A stretch of 64,000 bases of DNA from Collinsella sp. WCA1-178-WT-3 (M1) (GTDB lineage Bacteria; Actinomycetota; Coriobacteriia; Coriobacteriales; Coriobacteriaceae). How positions within the stretch are numbered: position 1 is the stretch's first letter; every line of letters starts with the position of its first letter. This document shows positions 23,682-33,152 of the stretch, piece after piece. The stretch spans positions 1-64,000 of the forward strand of contig NZ_VUME01000009.1 of the NCBI RefSeq assembly GCF_009696325.1, given 5' to 3'. The translations under genes were made by a program, and so were the position numbers. Below the pieces are notes generated by a model. The model was not told the DNA's origin and made no database searches. It saw only the letters and a program-made list of their open reading frames with translations.

Positions 23682-25244
23682 TTATTTGCCGTCGTCGTCC
23701 TGGGCTTCATCGCGCGCGTAGAGCTCCAGCATGCGGCGGCGGTATTCGCGCACGGCGAGCTTGGCGCGCTCCAGGCGGCGGCGCTCACGCGGAGTCAGCT
23801 TGGACGGGTCGATCTCGTCGCCATAGGTCTTCTCAGCCAGCAAATGAGCGGCGTCCACGATGCGGGCATCGATGTGGCCGCTTGCCGCCTCGATCGAGAG
23901 GCGGTCAGCAATGGAATCAAGGGTAGGTATGCCGTCGAGCGAACGCCCATGGCCATGCGAGGTCAGCAATTCGTGTTCGCGCGCGAGCAGGCTCGCTAGG
24001 TCGTGGTGAGCGCGCAGGATATCGAGTGCGTCGGCAGGGTGCTCGGCGACCTCTGCCACGGCAGTGGCCGGCGCGGCATCGACCACGCGATAGAAGAGCT
24101 GCGCGAGCAGCGGCATCAAGAACACCGTGATGGCACCGGCGGCTACCATAACCGAGGCGACGTCTTGCGACAGAGCGCCTGCGTTGACGGCCACACTCGT
24201 CACGGCAACGATGATCGGCAGGGCCGTGGTGCAGTACAGGGCCACGGTAATGCGGCCATACGCCGAAACGTCACGTGTCGCAGGACAAATGCTCATAGAG
24301 ACAAGGATCGGCACGGCGCGAATGATCAGCAACGCCGCGATAAAGCCCACGAGCAGACCCGGGCGCGACGCCACGGCCGTCAGGTCAATCTTTGCGCCCG
24401 ACACGGTAAAGAACACCGGAATCAAAAAGCCATAGGCCAGGCCATCGAGCTTGGTCTCGAGCGTATGGTTGCCCTCGGGGATGATATAGCGCAGGACAAA
24501 GCCAGCGGCAAAAGAGCCCAACACGATGTCGAGGTCAAAGATGGCGGAAAATGCCACGAGTGTGACCAGGATGAGCACCGTCAGGCGCACGAACGTCTGC
24601 GACGTCGTGTCGGCCCGTTCCTCGACAAACGCAAAGAAGCGGCTGCCGACGCGCTTGGAGCGGCTCGGAACCACGGCCAACAGCACACAGACCAGTGCAA
24701 ACAAGCCAAGGATCACGAGCGTCTGGATACCAGTACGAGCGGAGAGCAGCACCGACATGGCAAGCACGGGACCGAGCTCTCCCCACGTGCCATAGGCAAG
24801 GATGGAGTCGCCCACGCGCGTGCCGGTCAGCGAACGCTCACGCATGATGGGCACGAGCGTGCCGAGCGCCGTCGAAGTGAGCGCCAGCGTCACGGCGATA
24901 CCGTCGAAATGGCTGACCGAGAACCACGGGGTAAAGCGCACGGCAAGCCAGGCGATGCTAAACGTGACGACCCACGTCGCCATACCGTAGCGTCCCTCGA
25001 CGCCCGTGATGTTCTTGGGGTCGATCTCAAAGCCGGCAAGCAGGAACAAAAAGGCCAGACCGAGCTCGGACACAAGCGATACCTCGGCATCTACATGGAT
25101 GACGCCGAGCATGTGAGGTCCCAGCACCGCGCCGAACACGAGCAAAAAGACCGTCTCGGGAACGGGCTTTCCGGGAATCGCCGATGCGATAAAGGGGCTT
25201 GCGAAGGCCACAAGCGCGATGATGGCGAGCGAAACGAATGCCAT
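23682..25244 (-). CDS. Kef-type cation:proton antiporter (CPA2 family)
   Basis: A 520-residue membrane protein with about 12 hydrophobic helices up to residue ~400, followed by a ~120-residue cytosolic tail rich in charged residues (LTPRERRRLERAK). Features of CPA2 exchangers are VFLLVFGAVLGPHMLG, ELGLAFLFLLAGFEIDPK and the later LGSFAAGFVLRY. It probably exchanges Na+ or K+ for protons; no TrkA-N nucleotide-binding domain is present. ATG at 25244 after GAAAGG. Its 3' end faces the 62-bp repeat array, which would be part of its mRNA. Confidence 0.9.
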   Translation of the reverse strand: MAFVSLAIIALVAFASPFIASAIPGKPVPETVFLLVFGAVLGPHMLGVIHVDAEVSLVSELGLAFLFLLAGFEIDPKNITGVEGRYGMATWVVTFSIAWLAVRFTPWFSVSHFDGIAVTLALTSTALGTLVPIMRERSLTGTRVGDSILAYGTWGELGPVLAMSVLLSARTGIQTLVILGLFALVCVLLAVVPSRSKRVGSRFFAFVEERADTTSQTFVRLTVLILVTLVAFSAIFDLDIVLGSFAAGFVLRYIIPEGNHTLETKLDGLAYGFLIPVFFTVSGAKIDLTAVASRPGLLVGFIAALLIIRAVPILVSMSICPATRDVSAYGRITVALYCTTALPIIVAVTSVAVNAGALSQDVASVMVAAGAITVFLMPLLAQLFYRVVDAAPATAVAEVAEHPADALDILRAHHDLASLLAREHELLTSHGHGRSLDGIPTLDSIADRLSIEAASGHIDARIVDAAHLLAEKTYGDEIDPSKLTPRERRRLERAKLAVREYRRRMLELYARDEAQDDDGK

Positions 25245-25428
25245 GTGATGCCTTTCTCTTGTTTGCGCTTCACTGTAGCACCCTCGCCGTCCTCAATACG
25301 CCATGAGCTGTCGTATCATAGTGACGTTTACAAACATGTGGCTCAAGGCGACCGCGAGGCTTGTCCCGCAAACCGACCGCTGCCGCATACCGCACCGTAC
25401 GCCCAACCGATCAGGAAGGCAGGAACCA

Positions 25429-28400
25429 ATGGTCTCTCGTATTTACGTGGAGAAGAAACCCGGGTTCGACGTCGAGGCTCAGCAGCTCAAGGGCGAGCTG
25501 ACCGAAATTCTCGGCATCAAGGGCATCGAGGCCCTGAGGATCATCAACCGCTACGACGTCGAGGGCATCGATGAGGAGCTTTTCCGCTCCTGCGTGCCGA
25601 CCGTCTTTAGCGAGCCCCAGGTCGATGTGACCTACGACGAACTCCCCGCAAGCGATGGCGCCGTCTTTGCCGTCGAATTCCTGCCTGGCCAGTTTGACCA
25701 GCGCGCCGACTCCGCCAGCGAGTGCGTGCAGCTCATCAGCCAGGGCGAGCGCCCCGCCGTGCGCTCCGCCAAGGTCTATATGATCTCGGGCGCTCTGGAC
25801 GAAGCCGCCATCGAGGCCATCAAGCACTACGTGGTGAATCCCGTCGAGGCCCGCATCGCCTCGCTCGACCTACCCGAGACACTGTACATGGAGACCCCCG
25901 AGCCCCAGCCCGTCGAGGTGCTCGACGGCTTCCGCGAACTCGACGAGGCCAGCCTTGCCGCCTTTATCTCCGAGCGCGGCCTTGCCATGGACGAGGCGGA
26001 CATCGCCTTCTGCCAGCAGTACTTCCGCGATGAGGACCGCGACCCCACCATCACCGAGATCCGCGTGATCGACACCTATTGGTCCGACCACTGCCGCCAC
26101 ACCACCTTCGGTACCGTCCTGGACGACGTGACAATCGATGACGCCGTGGTACAGCAGGCCTTCGACCGCTATATGGAGATGCGCCACGAGCTCGGTCGCG
26201 ACGCCAAGCCCGTCTGCCTCATGGACATGGGCACCATCGGTGCCAAGTACCTTAAGAAGACCGGCGTCATGACCGATGTCGACGAGTCCGAGGAGATCAA
26301 CGCCTGCACCGTCAAGGTGAAGGTCGATGTCGACGGCGAGGACCAGGACTGGCTGTTCCTGTTTAAGAACGAGACCCACAACCACCCGACCGAGATCGAG
26401 CCCTTCGGCGGTGCCGCCACCTGCGTGGGCGGCGCCATCCGCGACCCGCTCTCTGGCCGCAGCTATGTGTACCAGGCCATGCGCGTCACCGGCGCCGGCG
26501 ACCCCACCGTCCCGGTCTCCGAGACGCTCGAGGGCAAGCTGCCGCAGCGCAAGCTCGTGACCACCGCTGCCGCCGGCTACTCCAGCTACGGCAACCAGAT
26601 CGGCCTTGCCACCGGTCAGGTCAACGAACTCTATCACCCCGGCTATGTGGCCAAGCGCATGGAGGTCGGCGCCGTCGTGGGCGCCACCCCGGCAAACCAC
26701 GTGCGTCGCGAGTGCCCCGCCCCCACCGACAAGATCATCCTGCTGGGCGGCCGCACCGGCCGTGACGGCATCGGCGGTGCCACCGGCTCCTCCAAGACTC
26801 AGAATACCGATTCCATCGAGACCTCGGGCGCCGAGGTCCAGAAGGGCAACGCCCCGGTCGAGCGCAAGCTGCAGCGTCTGTTCCGCCGCGGCGACGCCTG
26901 CCGCCTGATCAAGCGCTGCAACGACTTTGGCGCCGGCGGCGTCTCGGTCGCCGTGGGCGAGCTTGCCGACGGCCTGTATGTCGACCTGGACACCGTGACC
27001 AAGAAGTACGATGGCCTGGACGGAACCGAGCTCGCTATCTCCGAGTCCCAGGAGCGCATGGCCTGCGCCGTCGCCGACGGTGACGTCGAGGAGTTCATGG
27101 GTTATGCCGCCGAGGAGAACCTGGAGGCGACCGTCATCGCCGAGGTCACCGCCGAGCCGCGCATGCGTATGGCCTGGAACGGCGTCGCCATCGTCGATCT
27201 GTCCCGCGAGTTCCTCAACTCCAACGGCGCACCCAAGCACCAGGTCGCCCGCGTGTGTGCCCGTAGCGTGTGGCAACCCAGCTGGGCCGGCACCACGCTT
27301 GCCGAGCGCATGACCTCGCTTGTCACCGATCTCAACGTCGCCTCCAACAAGGGCCTTTCCGAGCGCTTCGACTCCACCATCGGTGCCGCTACCGTGCTCA
27401 TGCCCTTTGGCGGCAAGACGCAGCTCACCCCGAGCTCTGCCATGGTCGCCAAGTTCCCCGTGGACGGCGAGACCACCACGGCGAGCGCTATGGCATGGGG
27501 CTTCAACCCCTACCTGATGGAGGCCGACCAGTTTGCAGGCGCCTACCTGTCCGTGGTCGAGTCCATCGCCAAGCTCGTTGCCGCCGGCTTTGAGCACAAG
27601 CGCGCCTACCTCTCCTTCCAGGAGTACTTTGAGCGCCTGCGCACCGAGCCCGAACGTTGGGGCAAGCCCATGGCAGCCGTCCTGGGCGCCCTTATGGCCC
27701 AGGTCGACCTGGGTGCCGGCGCCATCGGCGGCAAGGATTCCATGAGCGGCTCGTTTGAGGACGAGGCCGGCGAGCTCAACGTTCCGCCGACCCTGATCAG
27801 CTTCGCTGTCGCCGTGGGCCGTGCCGCCCGCGCCGTCTCCCCCGAGTTTAAGGGCCTCACGCACCGCGTCGTTCGCATTGCCCCCGCCACCTATGGCGAG
27901 GACTACCGCCCCGATGCCCAGCAGCTGCTCGCCGCGTTTGACGCCGTCGAGGCGCTCACCGCTACCGGCGACGCCCTGGCCGTCTCCACGCCCGGCTACG
28001 GCTGCGGCGCCGAGAGCCTCTTTAAGATGTGCGTCGGCAACCAGATCGGTATCGAGCTTGCCGAAGATGTGGACGTGGAGAGCCTCTTCACCCCGCTCTA
28101 CGGCAGCTTTATCGTCGAGCTCGCCGAGGACGCCGAGCTGCCCGAGGTTGCCGACGGCGTTGTCGTCGAGCCCCTGGGTACCACCGTCGAGGGCTATGTC
28201 ATCGACACCGGCTCCGAAGTCATCGAGCTCGCCGAGCTCCAGGAGGCCTGGGAGAGCGGTATCGAAGGCGTCTTCGCCTACCGCAGCGCCAGCGAGACCC
28301 CCGAGGTCGAGGCCATCGACTTCCGCGCCAAGGATATCCACGTGTACGGCGGCGCCAAGATCGCCCGCCCGCGCGTGATCATCCCTGTGTTCCCCGGCAA

Positions 28401-29175
28401 CAACTGCGAGTACGATAGCGCCCGCGCCTTCCGCGCCGCCGGCGCCGAGGCCGACACCTTCGTGATCAACAACCTCACGCCCGAGGCCGTCGCCGAGAGC
28501 ACCCACGAGCTCGCCCGCCGCATCCGTGCAAGCCAGATCGTCATGATTCCCGGCGGCTTCTCGGGCGGCGACGAGCCCGACGGCTCCGCCAAGTTCATCA
28601 CGGCGTTCTTCCGCGCTCCCGAGGTCACCGAGGCAGTCCGCGACCTGCTCAAGGCCCGCGACGGCCTGATGCTGGGCATCTGCAACGGCTTCCAGGCCCT
28701 GATCAAGCTCGGCCTGGTGCCCTACGGCGACATCGTCGACGCCACGCCCGATGCGCCCACGCTGACGTTCAACACCATCGGTCGCCATCAGAGCCGTCTG
28801 GTGCGCACCCGCATCTCGTCCAACCTGTCCCCGTGGCTGTCGCAGTGCAGTCTGGACGACCCCTACACCGTCGCCATCAGCCACGGCGAGGGCCGCTTTG
28901 TCGCCAACGATGAAGTGCTCGCCCAGCTGATCGCCAACGGCCAGGTCGCCACGCAGTACGTGGGCGAGGATGGCAAGCCCAGCATGGATCTCTCCGTCAA
29001 CCCCAACGGCTCCGCGCTCGCCATCGAGGGCATCACGAGCCCCGACGGCCGCGTCCTGGGCAAGATGGGCCATGCCGAGCGTCGCGGCGACAACCTGTAC
29101 CGCAACGTGCCCGAGCATGTCCCCGGCGATAAGTTCATGCCGATCTTTGAGAGCGGCGTAGCCTACTTCGCTTAA
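25429..29175 (+). CDS. purL: Phosphoribosylformylglycinamidine synthase, single-chain PurL with glutaminase domain
   Basis: A 1248-residue enzyme of de novo purine synthesis that turns FGAR and glutamine into FGAM using ATP. The N-terminal PurS-like part is followed by the synthetase core (DTYWSDHCRHTTF, KNETHNHPTEIEPFGGAATCVGG, FGAGGVSVAVGELADG, GGKDSMSGSF) and a C-terminal class I glutaminase with Cys1085 in LGICNGFQ, His1152 in SHGEGRF and a late HAER. All catalytic residues are present. ATG at 25429 follows AGGAAGGCAGG. The frame is open 42 codons further, but no ribosome site is there. Other pur genes are absent from the window. Confidence 0.98.
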   Translation: MVSRIYVEKKPGFDVEAQQLKGELTEILGIKGIEALRIINRYDVEGIDEELFRSCVPTVFSEPQVDVTYDELPASDGAVFAVEFLPGQFDQRADSASECVQLISQGERPAVRSAKVYMISGALDEAAIEAIKHYVVNPVEARIASLDLPETLYMETPEPQPVEVLDGFRELDEASLAAFISERGLAMDEADIAFCQQYFRDEDRDPTITEIRVIDTYWSDHCRHTTFGTVLDDVTIDDAVVQQAFDRYMEMRHELGRDAKPVCLMDMGTIGAKYLKKTGVMTDVDESEEINACTVKVKVDVDGEDQDWLFLFKNETHNHPTEIEPFGGAATCVGGAIRDPLSGRSYVYQAMRVTGAGDPTVPVSETLEGKLPQRKLVTTAAAGYSSYGNQIGLATGQVNELYHPGYVAKRMEVGAVVGATPANHVRRECPAPTDKIILLGGRTGRDGIGGATGSSKTQNTDSIETSGAEVQKGNAPVERKLQRLFRRGDACRLIKRCNDFGAGGVSVAVGELADGLYVDLDTVTKKYDGLDGTELAISESQERMACAVADGDVEEFMGYAAEENLEATVIAEVTAEPRMRMAWNGVAIVDLSREFLNSNGAPKHQVARVCARSVWQPSWAGTTLAERMTSLVTDLNVASNKGLSERFDSTIGAATVLMPFGGKTQLTPSSAMVAKFPVDGETTTASAMAWGFNPYLMEADQFAGAYLSVVESIAKLVAAGFEHKRAYLSFQEYFERLRTEPERWGKPMAAVLGALMAQVDLGAGAIGGKDSMSGSFEDEAGELNVPPTLISFAVAVGRAARAVSPEFKGLTHRVVRIAPATYGEDYRPDAQQLLAAFDAVEALTATGDALAVSTPGYGCGAESLFKMCVGNQIGIELAEDVDVESLFTPLYGSFIVELAEDAELPEVADGVVVEPLGTTVEGYVIDTGSEVIELAELQEAWESGIEGVFAYRSASETPEVEAIDFRAKDIHVYGGAKIARPRVIIPVFPGNNCEYDSARAFRAAGAEADTFVINNLTPEAVAESTHELARRIRASQIVMIPGGFSGGDEPDGSAKFITAFFRAPEVTEAVRDLLKARDGLMLGICNGFQALIKLGLVPYGDIVDATPDAPTLTFNTIGRHQSRLVRTRISSNLSPWLSQCSLDDPYTVAISHGEGRFVANDEVLAQLIANGQVATQYVGEDGKPSMDLSVNPNGSALAIEGITSPDGRVLGKMGHAERRGDNLYRNVPEHVPGDKFMPIFESGVAYFA

Positions 29176-29214
29176 ATACGTTCCCATCGGGTACAATCCC
29201 CTCGGGTAACAACA

Positions 29215-29250
29215 CCCGCCACCGGCACACCCGGTGGCGGGTTCTTTTTT
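29215..29250 (+). terminator. Terminator of purL
   Basis: CCCGCCACCGG pairs with CCGGTGGCGGG and is followed by TTCTTTTTT, 39 bases after the purL stop. Confidence 0.92.
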
Positions 29251-29275
29251 ACTTCGCGCATACAGGAAGGACATC

Positions 29276-30211
29276 ATGGAAAGCCGCAAGCCGTATCTCG
29301 CCACCCTGCCCGGACTCATCCTGGGCTGCCTCGTCTGCTGCGCACTCTGGGGGTCGGCTTTCCCCTGCATCAAGATCGGCTATGAGCTCTTTGGCATCCC
29401 CGCGCACGATAGCGCCTCGCAGCTGCTCTTTGCGGGCTTGCGCTTCACGCTTGCCGGCGCCCTGGTTATCGTTGGGATGAGCGCGGCCCAGCGCTGCCCA
29501 CTCGTTCCACAGGCTCGCGACATTAAGCCCATCTGCATCCTGTCGCTCTTCCAGACTATCGGGCAGTACTTCTTTTTCTACCTGGGACTCTCGCGCGCCA
29601 GCGCCATGTCGAGTTCCATCATCGAGGCCAGCGCCAACTTCCTCGCCATCCTCTTTGCCGCTCTGGCGTTTCGCACCGAAAAGCTCGATGCGACCAAGGT
29701 GCTCGGCTGCGTACTGGGATTTGCCGGCGTCGCATTCGTCAACCTTTCGGGTGCGGACGGCACCTTTGGCTTTACACTCGACGGCGAGGGATTTATCTTG
29801 GCTTCCACTATTGCGGGCGCCCTGTCGACCTGCCTCATTGGCATCTTCTCGCGCGAGCATGACGGCGTCTTGCTCGCCGGCTGGCAGTTTTTAGTCGGCG
29901 GTTTGATCCTTACCGCCATCGGGTTTTTGATGGGCGGCGCGCTATTCCCCACCGAAATCGCCCCCGCCATCGCGCTCATCATTTATATGGCGCTCATTTC
30001 CGCCGTCGCGTACTCGCTGTGGTCCCGCCTACTCGCCGTCAACCCCGTTAGCCGCGTTTCGGTCTTTGGCTTTATGAACCCGGTCTTTGGCGTACTGTTG
30101 AGCGCGTTGTTGCTCGGAGAGGGCGCTGGCACGAGCCCCGTTACCGTAATTGTGGCCCTGCTCTTGGTCTGCAGTGGCATCATCATTGTCAACAGGCCCA
30201 AAAAGGCCTAA
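29276..30211 (+). CDS. EamA/DMT-family transporter
   Basis: A 311-residue protein with ten hydrophobic helices arranged as two EamA repeats (about residues 15-150 and 165-305), e.g. CCALWGSAFPCIKIG in the first and LISAVAYSLWSRLLAVNPVSR in the second. The drug/metabolite transporter superfamily exports amino acids, purines or other metabolites; the substrate is unknown. ATG at 29276 after AGGAAGG, only 26 bases beyond the purL terminator, so some readthrough expression is conceivable. Confidence 0.87.
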   Translation: MESRKPYLATLPGLILGCLVCCALWGSAFPCIKIGYELFGIPAHDSASQLLFAGLRFTLAGALVIVGMSAAQRCPLVPQARDIKPICILSLFQTIGQYFFFYLGLSRASAMSSSIIEASANFLAILFAALAFRTEKLDATKVLGCVLGFAGVAFVNLSGADGTFGFTLDGEGFILASTIAGALSTCLIGIFSREHDGVLLAGWQFLVGGLILTAIGFLMGGALFPTEIAPAIALIIYMALISAVAYSLWSRLLAVNPVSRVSVFGFMNPVFGVLLSALLLGEGAGTSPVTVIVALLLVCSGIIIVNRPKKA

Positions 30212-30312
30212 CGAATTGCTCTAATTTAGCAGAGGGGATTCACATACTTTAGTTTAATGGAGTACATCGGAGAGCCAAGGGCCGCCATGCACGCAAGCGT
30301 GTGCCCCTTTTT

Positions 30313-31455
30313 CTAGCGTATCTGGGCGCCGGCTTTCTTCTTCTCGCGCTTTACGCGGTAGAGCTCCGCGTCGGCAGCACGGAGCAAGTCTTGCCAGGTA
30401 TCGACGCCATCACCAACCCGTGCGTAGCCGATGGACATCCGCAACAGATACGGAACCTCGGCGCGCGCGAGCTCGTCGTTGATTGCCGCGCACAGATGCA
30501 AGATATCCTGCTCCGCTATCGCCTTTTGAAGCACCACGAACTCATCGCCGCCATAACGCGCGATAAAGCTACCAGACGCCGAGCAGACTTCTTTGAGCGC
30601 AGCGGATATGACCTGAAGAGCATGGTCGCCCTCCACATGTCCATAGCGGTCGTTAATCTGCTTAAAGCCGTCGGCGTCCATCACAAGCAGATACACGTCT
30701 TTGGCCTGATCCACATTTGAGAAGAGCGACAGTATATAGGTCTCAAAACGGTTGCGATTGTTGAGGCCAGTCAACGGGTCGGTCGAGATGAGCTGCTCCT
30801 GGAAGACAATGTAGAGCAGCAATATGCTAATCATTATGCCGACACAAAGGCCGGGCAACGAGTATACAACCTGAAAGGTACCGCCCACCAGGGCCGGAAT
30901 GGCGAAAAATGCCAAGGTTCGATAGATGGTCTTCGTCTGCAGGCTCTCGACCCTGCGAGACTGCACAAACGCATGTAGGGACGTATGTATAACGTAACAG
31001 TAGCTGACAATGGGCTGGATCATATAAGCAGAGCCGCGACTATACACGCCCTGCGAATCGATATAGAACAGGGCGTGCGTCCAGTAACTGGTAAACGCCA
31101 GCACGACCACCAGAACCGTAGGCGACGCTACAAGCACCACCCTATAGCGCGAGGCCAAAAGGCGAGAACCCTGCACCGTCTCGGAATAGATAAACCAAGT
31201 GAGACACACGATGGCAAAGAGCGAAAACGAAACCGCGTTGGAAATCCAGTTGACAGCAATGCCCAACGTGCCGTCCACACCATCCAATAGCACCCAGATC
31301 ATATCGAATAATATGTACGCGGCAGAGGTGTAGCCAAGCATGCTAAACAATAGCTGCTGGGTGCTCGAGAACAAGGAGCGACGACTCCGCACGGCAAGCC
31401 CGATAAGAACAATCATGCTTAGCAGGAATATCTCAATCTTGAGCGCCTTAACCAC
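30313..31455 (-). CDS. Membrane-bound GGDEF protein (probable diguanylate cyclase)
   Basis: A ~380-residue protein: six to seven N-terminal transmembrane helices (to about residue 215), then a GGDEF domain beginning DPLTGLNNRNRFE with substrate-site RYGGDEFVV intact. It should make cyclic di-GMP from GTP at the membrane. The RxxD inhibitory site normally five residues before the GGDEF motif is not present (S/G residues there), so feedback inhibition is probably lost. GTG at 31455 sits nine bases after GGGGAG and is preferred; an ATG three codons earlier directly abuts that site. No other cyclic-di-GMP gene is in the window. Confidence 0.88.
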   Translation of the reverse strand: MVKALKIEIFLLSMIVLIGLAVRSRRSLFSSTQQLLFSMLGYTSAAYILFDMIWVLLDGVDGTLGIAVNWISNAVSFSLFAIVCLTWFIYSETVQGSRLLASRYRVVLVASPTVLVVVLAFTSYWTHALFYIDSQGVYSRGSAYMIQPIVSYCYVIHTSLHAFVQSRRVESLQTKTIYRTLAFFAIPALVGGTFQVVYSLPGLCVGIMISILLLYIVFQEQLISTDPLTGLNNRNRFETYILSLFSNVDQAKDVYLLVMDADGFKQINDRYGHVEGDHALQVISAALKEVCSASGSFIARYGGDEFVVLQKAIAEQDILHLCAAINDELARAEVPYLLRMSIGYARVGDGVDTWQDLLRAADAELYRVKREKKKAGAQIR

Positions 31456-31614
31456 CAGGCCCATCTCCCCATCATCAAACCGACAGCGCTTCTCCGAGCC
31501 GCACGTATCACCATAACTCCCCCAATCCAGAGGGGAATGAGGGAATAATACCAGAGCGCCCGGGCGCTCTCACGGCGCGAGTTGCACGCCAGCATCATTG
31601 ATGGGCGCCGATGG

Positions 31615-32637
31615 CTACTCGCCATCGATGTCGGCCGCGACGGCTTCCTCGATGGCCTCGACACCGGCGGGCGACAGGTCTTCCTTGCCCTGGCAGAACT
31701 TCTTATCGACCCAACCGGTCAGAATCGGAGCCATGATTGCCGTAATGATGACGGCGGTGGCGATCTGAGCGTATGCGGTGGGCGCAAGATCGGCATAGCG
31801 CGGCGCGACCTCGGCAAGAGCAACCGGCGTGGTCATAGCCGTGCCGGCGATGGTGGAACAAGCCACGGCGGCTTTGCCGCTACCGCCGCACAGGCGCTCG
31901 AACGCAAAGGTGATGGGACCGACGACAAACAACGTGACAAGGCCCAGCAAGATGCCGGAAATGCCGCCGGTGATAAAGCTCGACAGGCTCATAGACGCAC
32001 CGAGCTGAAATCCGATGACGGCGATCGCAGGATTGGTGCCGGGAACCAGCAGGTTCTTGATGAACGGGAAGAGGTTGCCCAAAACCATGCCAATCACGAG
32101 CGGCAGGATGGAACCGATGATGGTACCAACGGGAATGTTGGCAAGACCAGAGACACCAAGAATGATCATGGTAACCGCAGGGCCCGCCGTGAAGAACAGG
32201 ATGCCCACGGCGCCCTGCTCGGACTCGTCGCCAAACTCGCCCATGATGCCCGTGTAGAGCGCCATGTTGCAAAACGTAATGCCGCCGATGATGGAAACCG
32301 AGCTCAGGCCCAAAAAGTTGTCATTAAAGAAATACGCAACGCTCAAGCCCAGCACGGCTGCCACCACAAGCTTAGGAATCAGTACGACGATGCCGGTCTT
32401 GATGGCACCCGGCGTGGACTTAAAGCTGATGCCGGCACCCACGAACAACAGGATCGCGGCGACGATGGTATTGGAACCGCCGCGGCAGGCGGCGGTAAAG
32501 AAGCCGCCGATCTCGAAGACCTGCGGGCAGAAGGTATTGAGCAAAAGGCCGACGATCATCGGGTAGATCATGATGTCACCCGGAATGCGCGGTACTTTGA
32601 ATTTCTTTTGCTCGTTGGCGATCGCTTCCTGTGCCAT
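31615..32637 (-). CDS. kdgT: 2-keto-3-deoxygluconate permease
   Basis: A 340-residue membrane protein with about ten helices matching the KdgT family (VPRIPGDIMIYPMIVGLLLNT, PGAIKTG, GGITFCNMALY, TIAGTAMTTPVALAE). It imports 2-keto-3-deoxygluconate, an intermediate from pectin and uronate breakdown, by proton symport. ATG at 32637 follows GGGGGTTTC; the frame extends ten codons upstream without a ribosome site. No kdgK/kdgA or uronate genes are adjacent, so regulation and pathway partners must be elsewhere. Confidence 0.9.
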   Translation of the reverse strand: MAQEAIANEQKKFKVPRIPGDIMIYPMIVGLLLNTFCPQVFEIGGFFTAACRGGSNTIVAAILLFVGAGISFKSTPGAIKTGIVVLIPKLVVAAVLGLSVAYFFNDNFLGLSSVSIIGGITFCNMALYTGIMGEFGDESEQGAVGILFFTAGPAVTMIILGVSGLANIPVGTIIGSILPLVIGMVLGNLFPFIKNLLVPGTNPAIAVIGFQLGASMSLSSFITGGISGILLGLVTLFVVGPITFAFERLCGGSGKAAVACSTIAGTAMTTPVALAEVAPRYADLAPTAYAQIATAVIITAIMAPILTGWVDKKFCQGKEDLSPAGVEAIEEAVAADIDGE

Positions 32638-32779
32638 GAAACCCCCATTTCCGCCGACGCAGAACAAAAGCCCACGTCATGCTTTGCTACAGTAAAGTTT
32701 GACCATGGTACCAGAAGAAGCAGACCGGCTCGGTGAGAAATCCGATTCGTGGGGCCCGGACGGTAAACGCACCCCACTC

Positions 32780-33014
32780 CTATACGAGGCTCAAAACGAT
32801 ATAGAGCCCGATACCCGAGACGCAGCACCACAACATCGACTTTGTCTTGATTGCCACCGCAGCGACGCCGACAGCCGCTGCGAAAAGAGCAGGCAAATAA
32901 AGAGCGATGTGCAGACGAAACCCGCAATAGCGGTGGGAACATCGACAACGGCGCACCTATCGCAACATTGGTAAGCATCACCGGCCAGACGGTTTTAACG
33001 ATTTTGAGCACCAT
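32780..33014 (-). pseudogene. Possible decayed small membrane-protein gene
   Basis: The ~500-base gap 32638-33152 has no intact gene. On its minus strand, hydrophobic stretches appear in three different frames in succession: VLKIVKTVWPVMLTNVAIG from an ATG at 33014, then VPTAIAGFVCTSLFICLLF, then AVGVAAVAIKTKSMLWCC ending in LYIVLSLV and a TAG at 32780. Joined by two frameshifts they would make a ~75-residue protein with two membrane spans. I do not recognise a family. It may be chance. Confidence 0.3.
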
Positions 33015-33152
33015 AGCGTTCCTCGTCCCGACAAGCTTTCCGAGCCGCATTCGACGACATGGCAGAATCATCGCCCGGCGGCAACCGAGTTCACCTACAA
33101 TTGCCACCGGATCGAAAGACACAGAAAGACACAGCTTTTTTAGGAAGTCGTT

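Noticed and set aside
24003..25574. 523-codon plus-strand frame opposite the antiporter
   Set aside because: Low-complexity H/R/G/D-rich shadow of a clear membrane protein gene.
25870..29373. 1167-codon open frame on the minus strand
   Set aside because: It is antisense to purL, rich in G/A/V/L/D repeats with no family pattern, and has no ribosome site; an effect of high GC and third-position bias.
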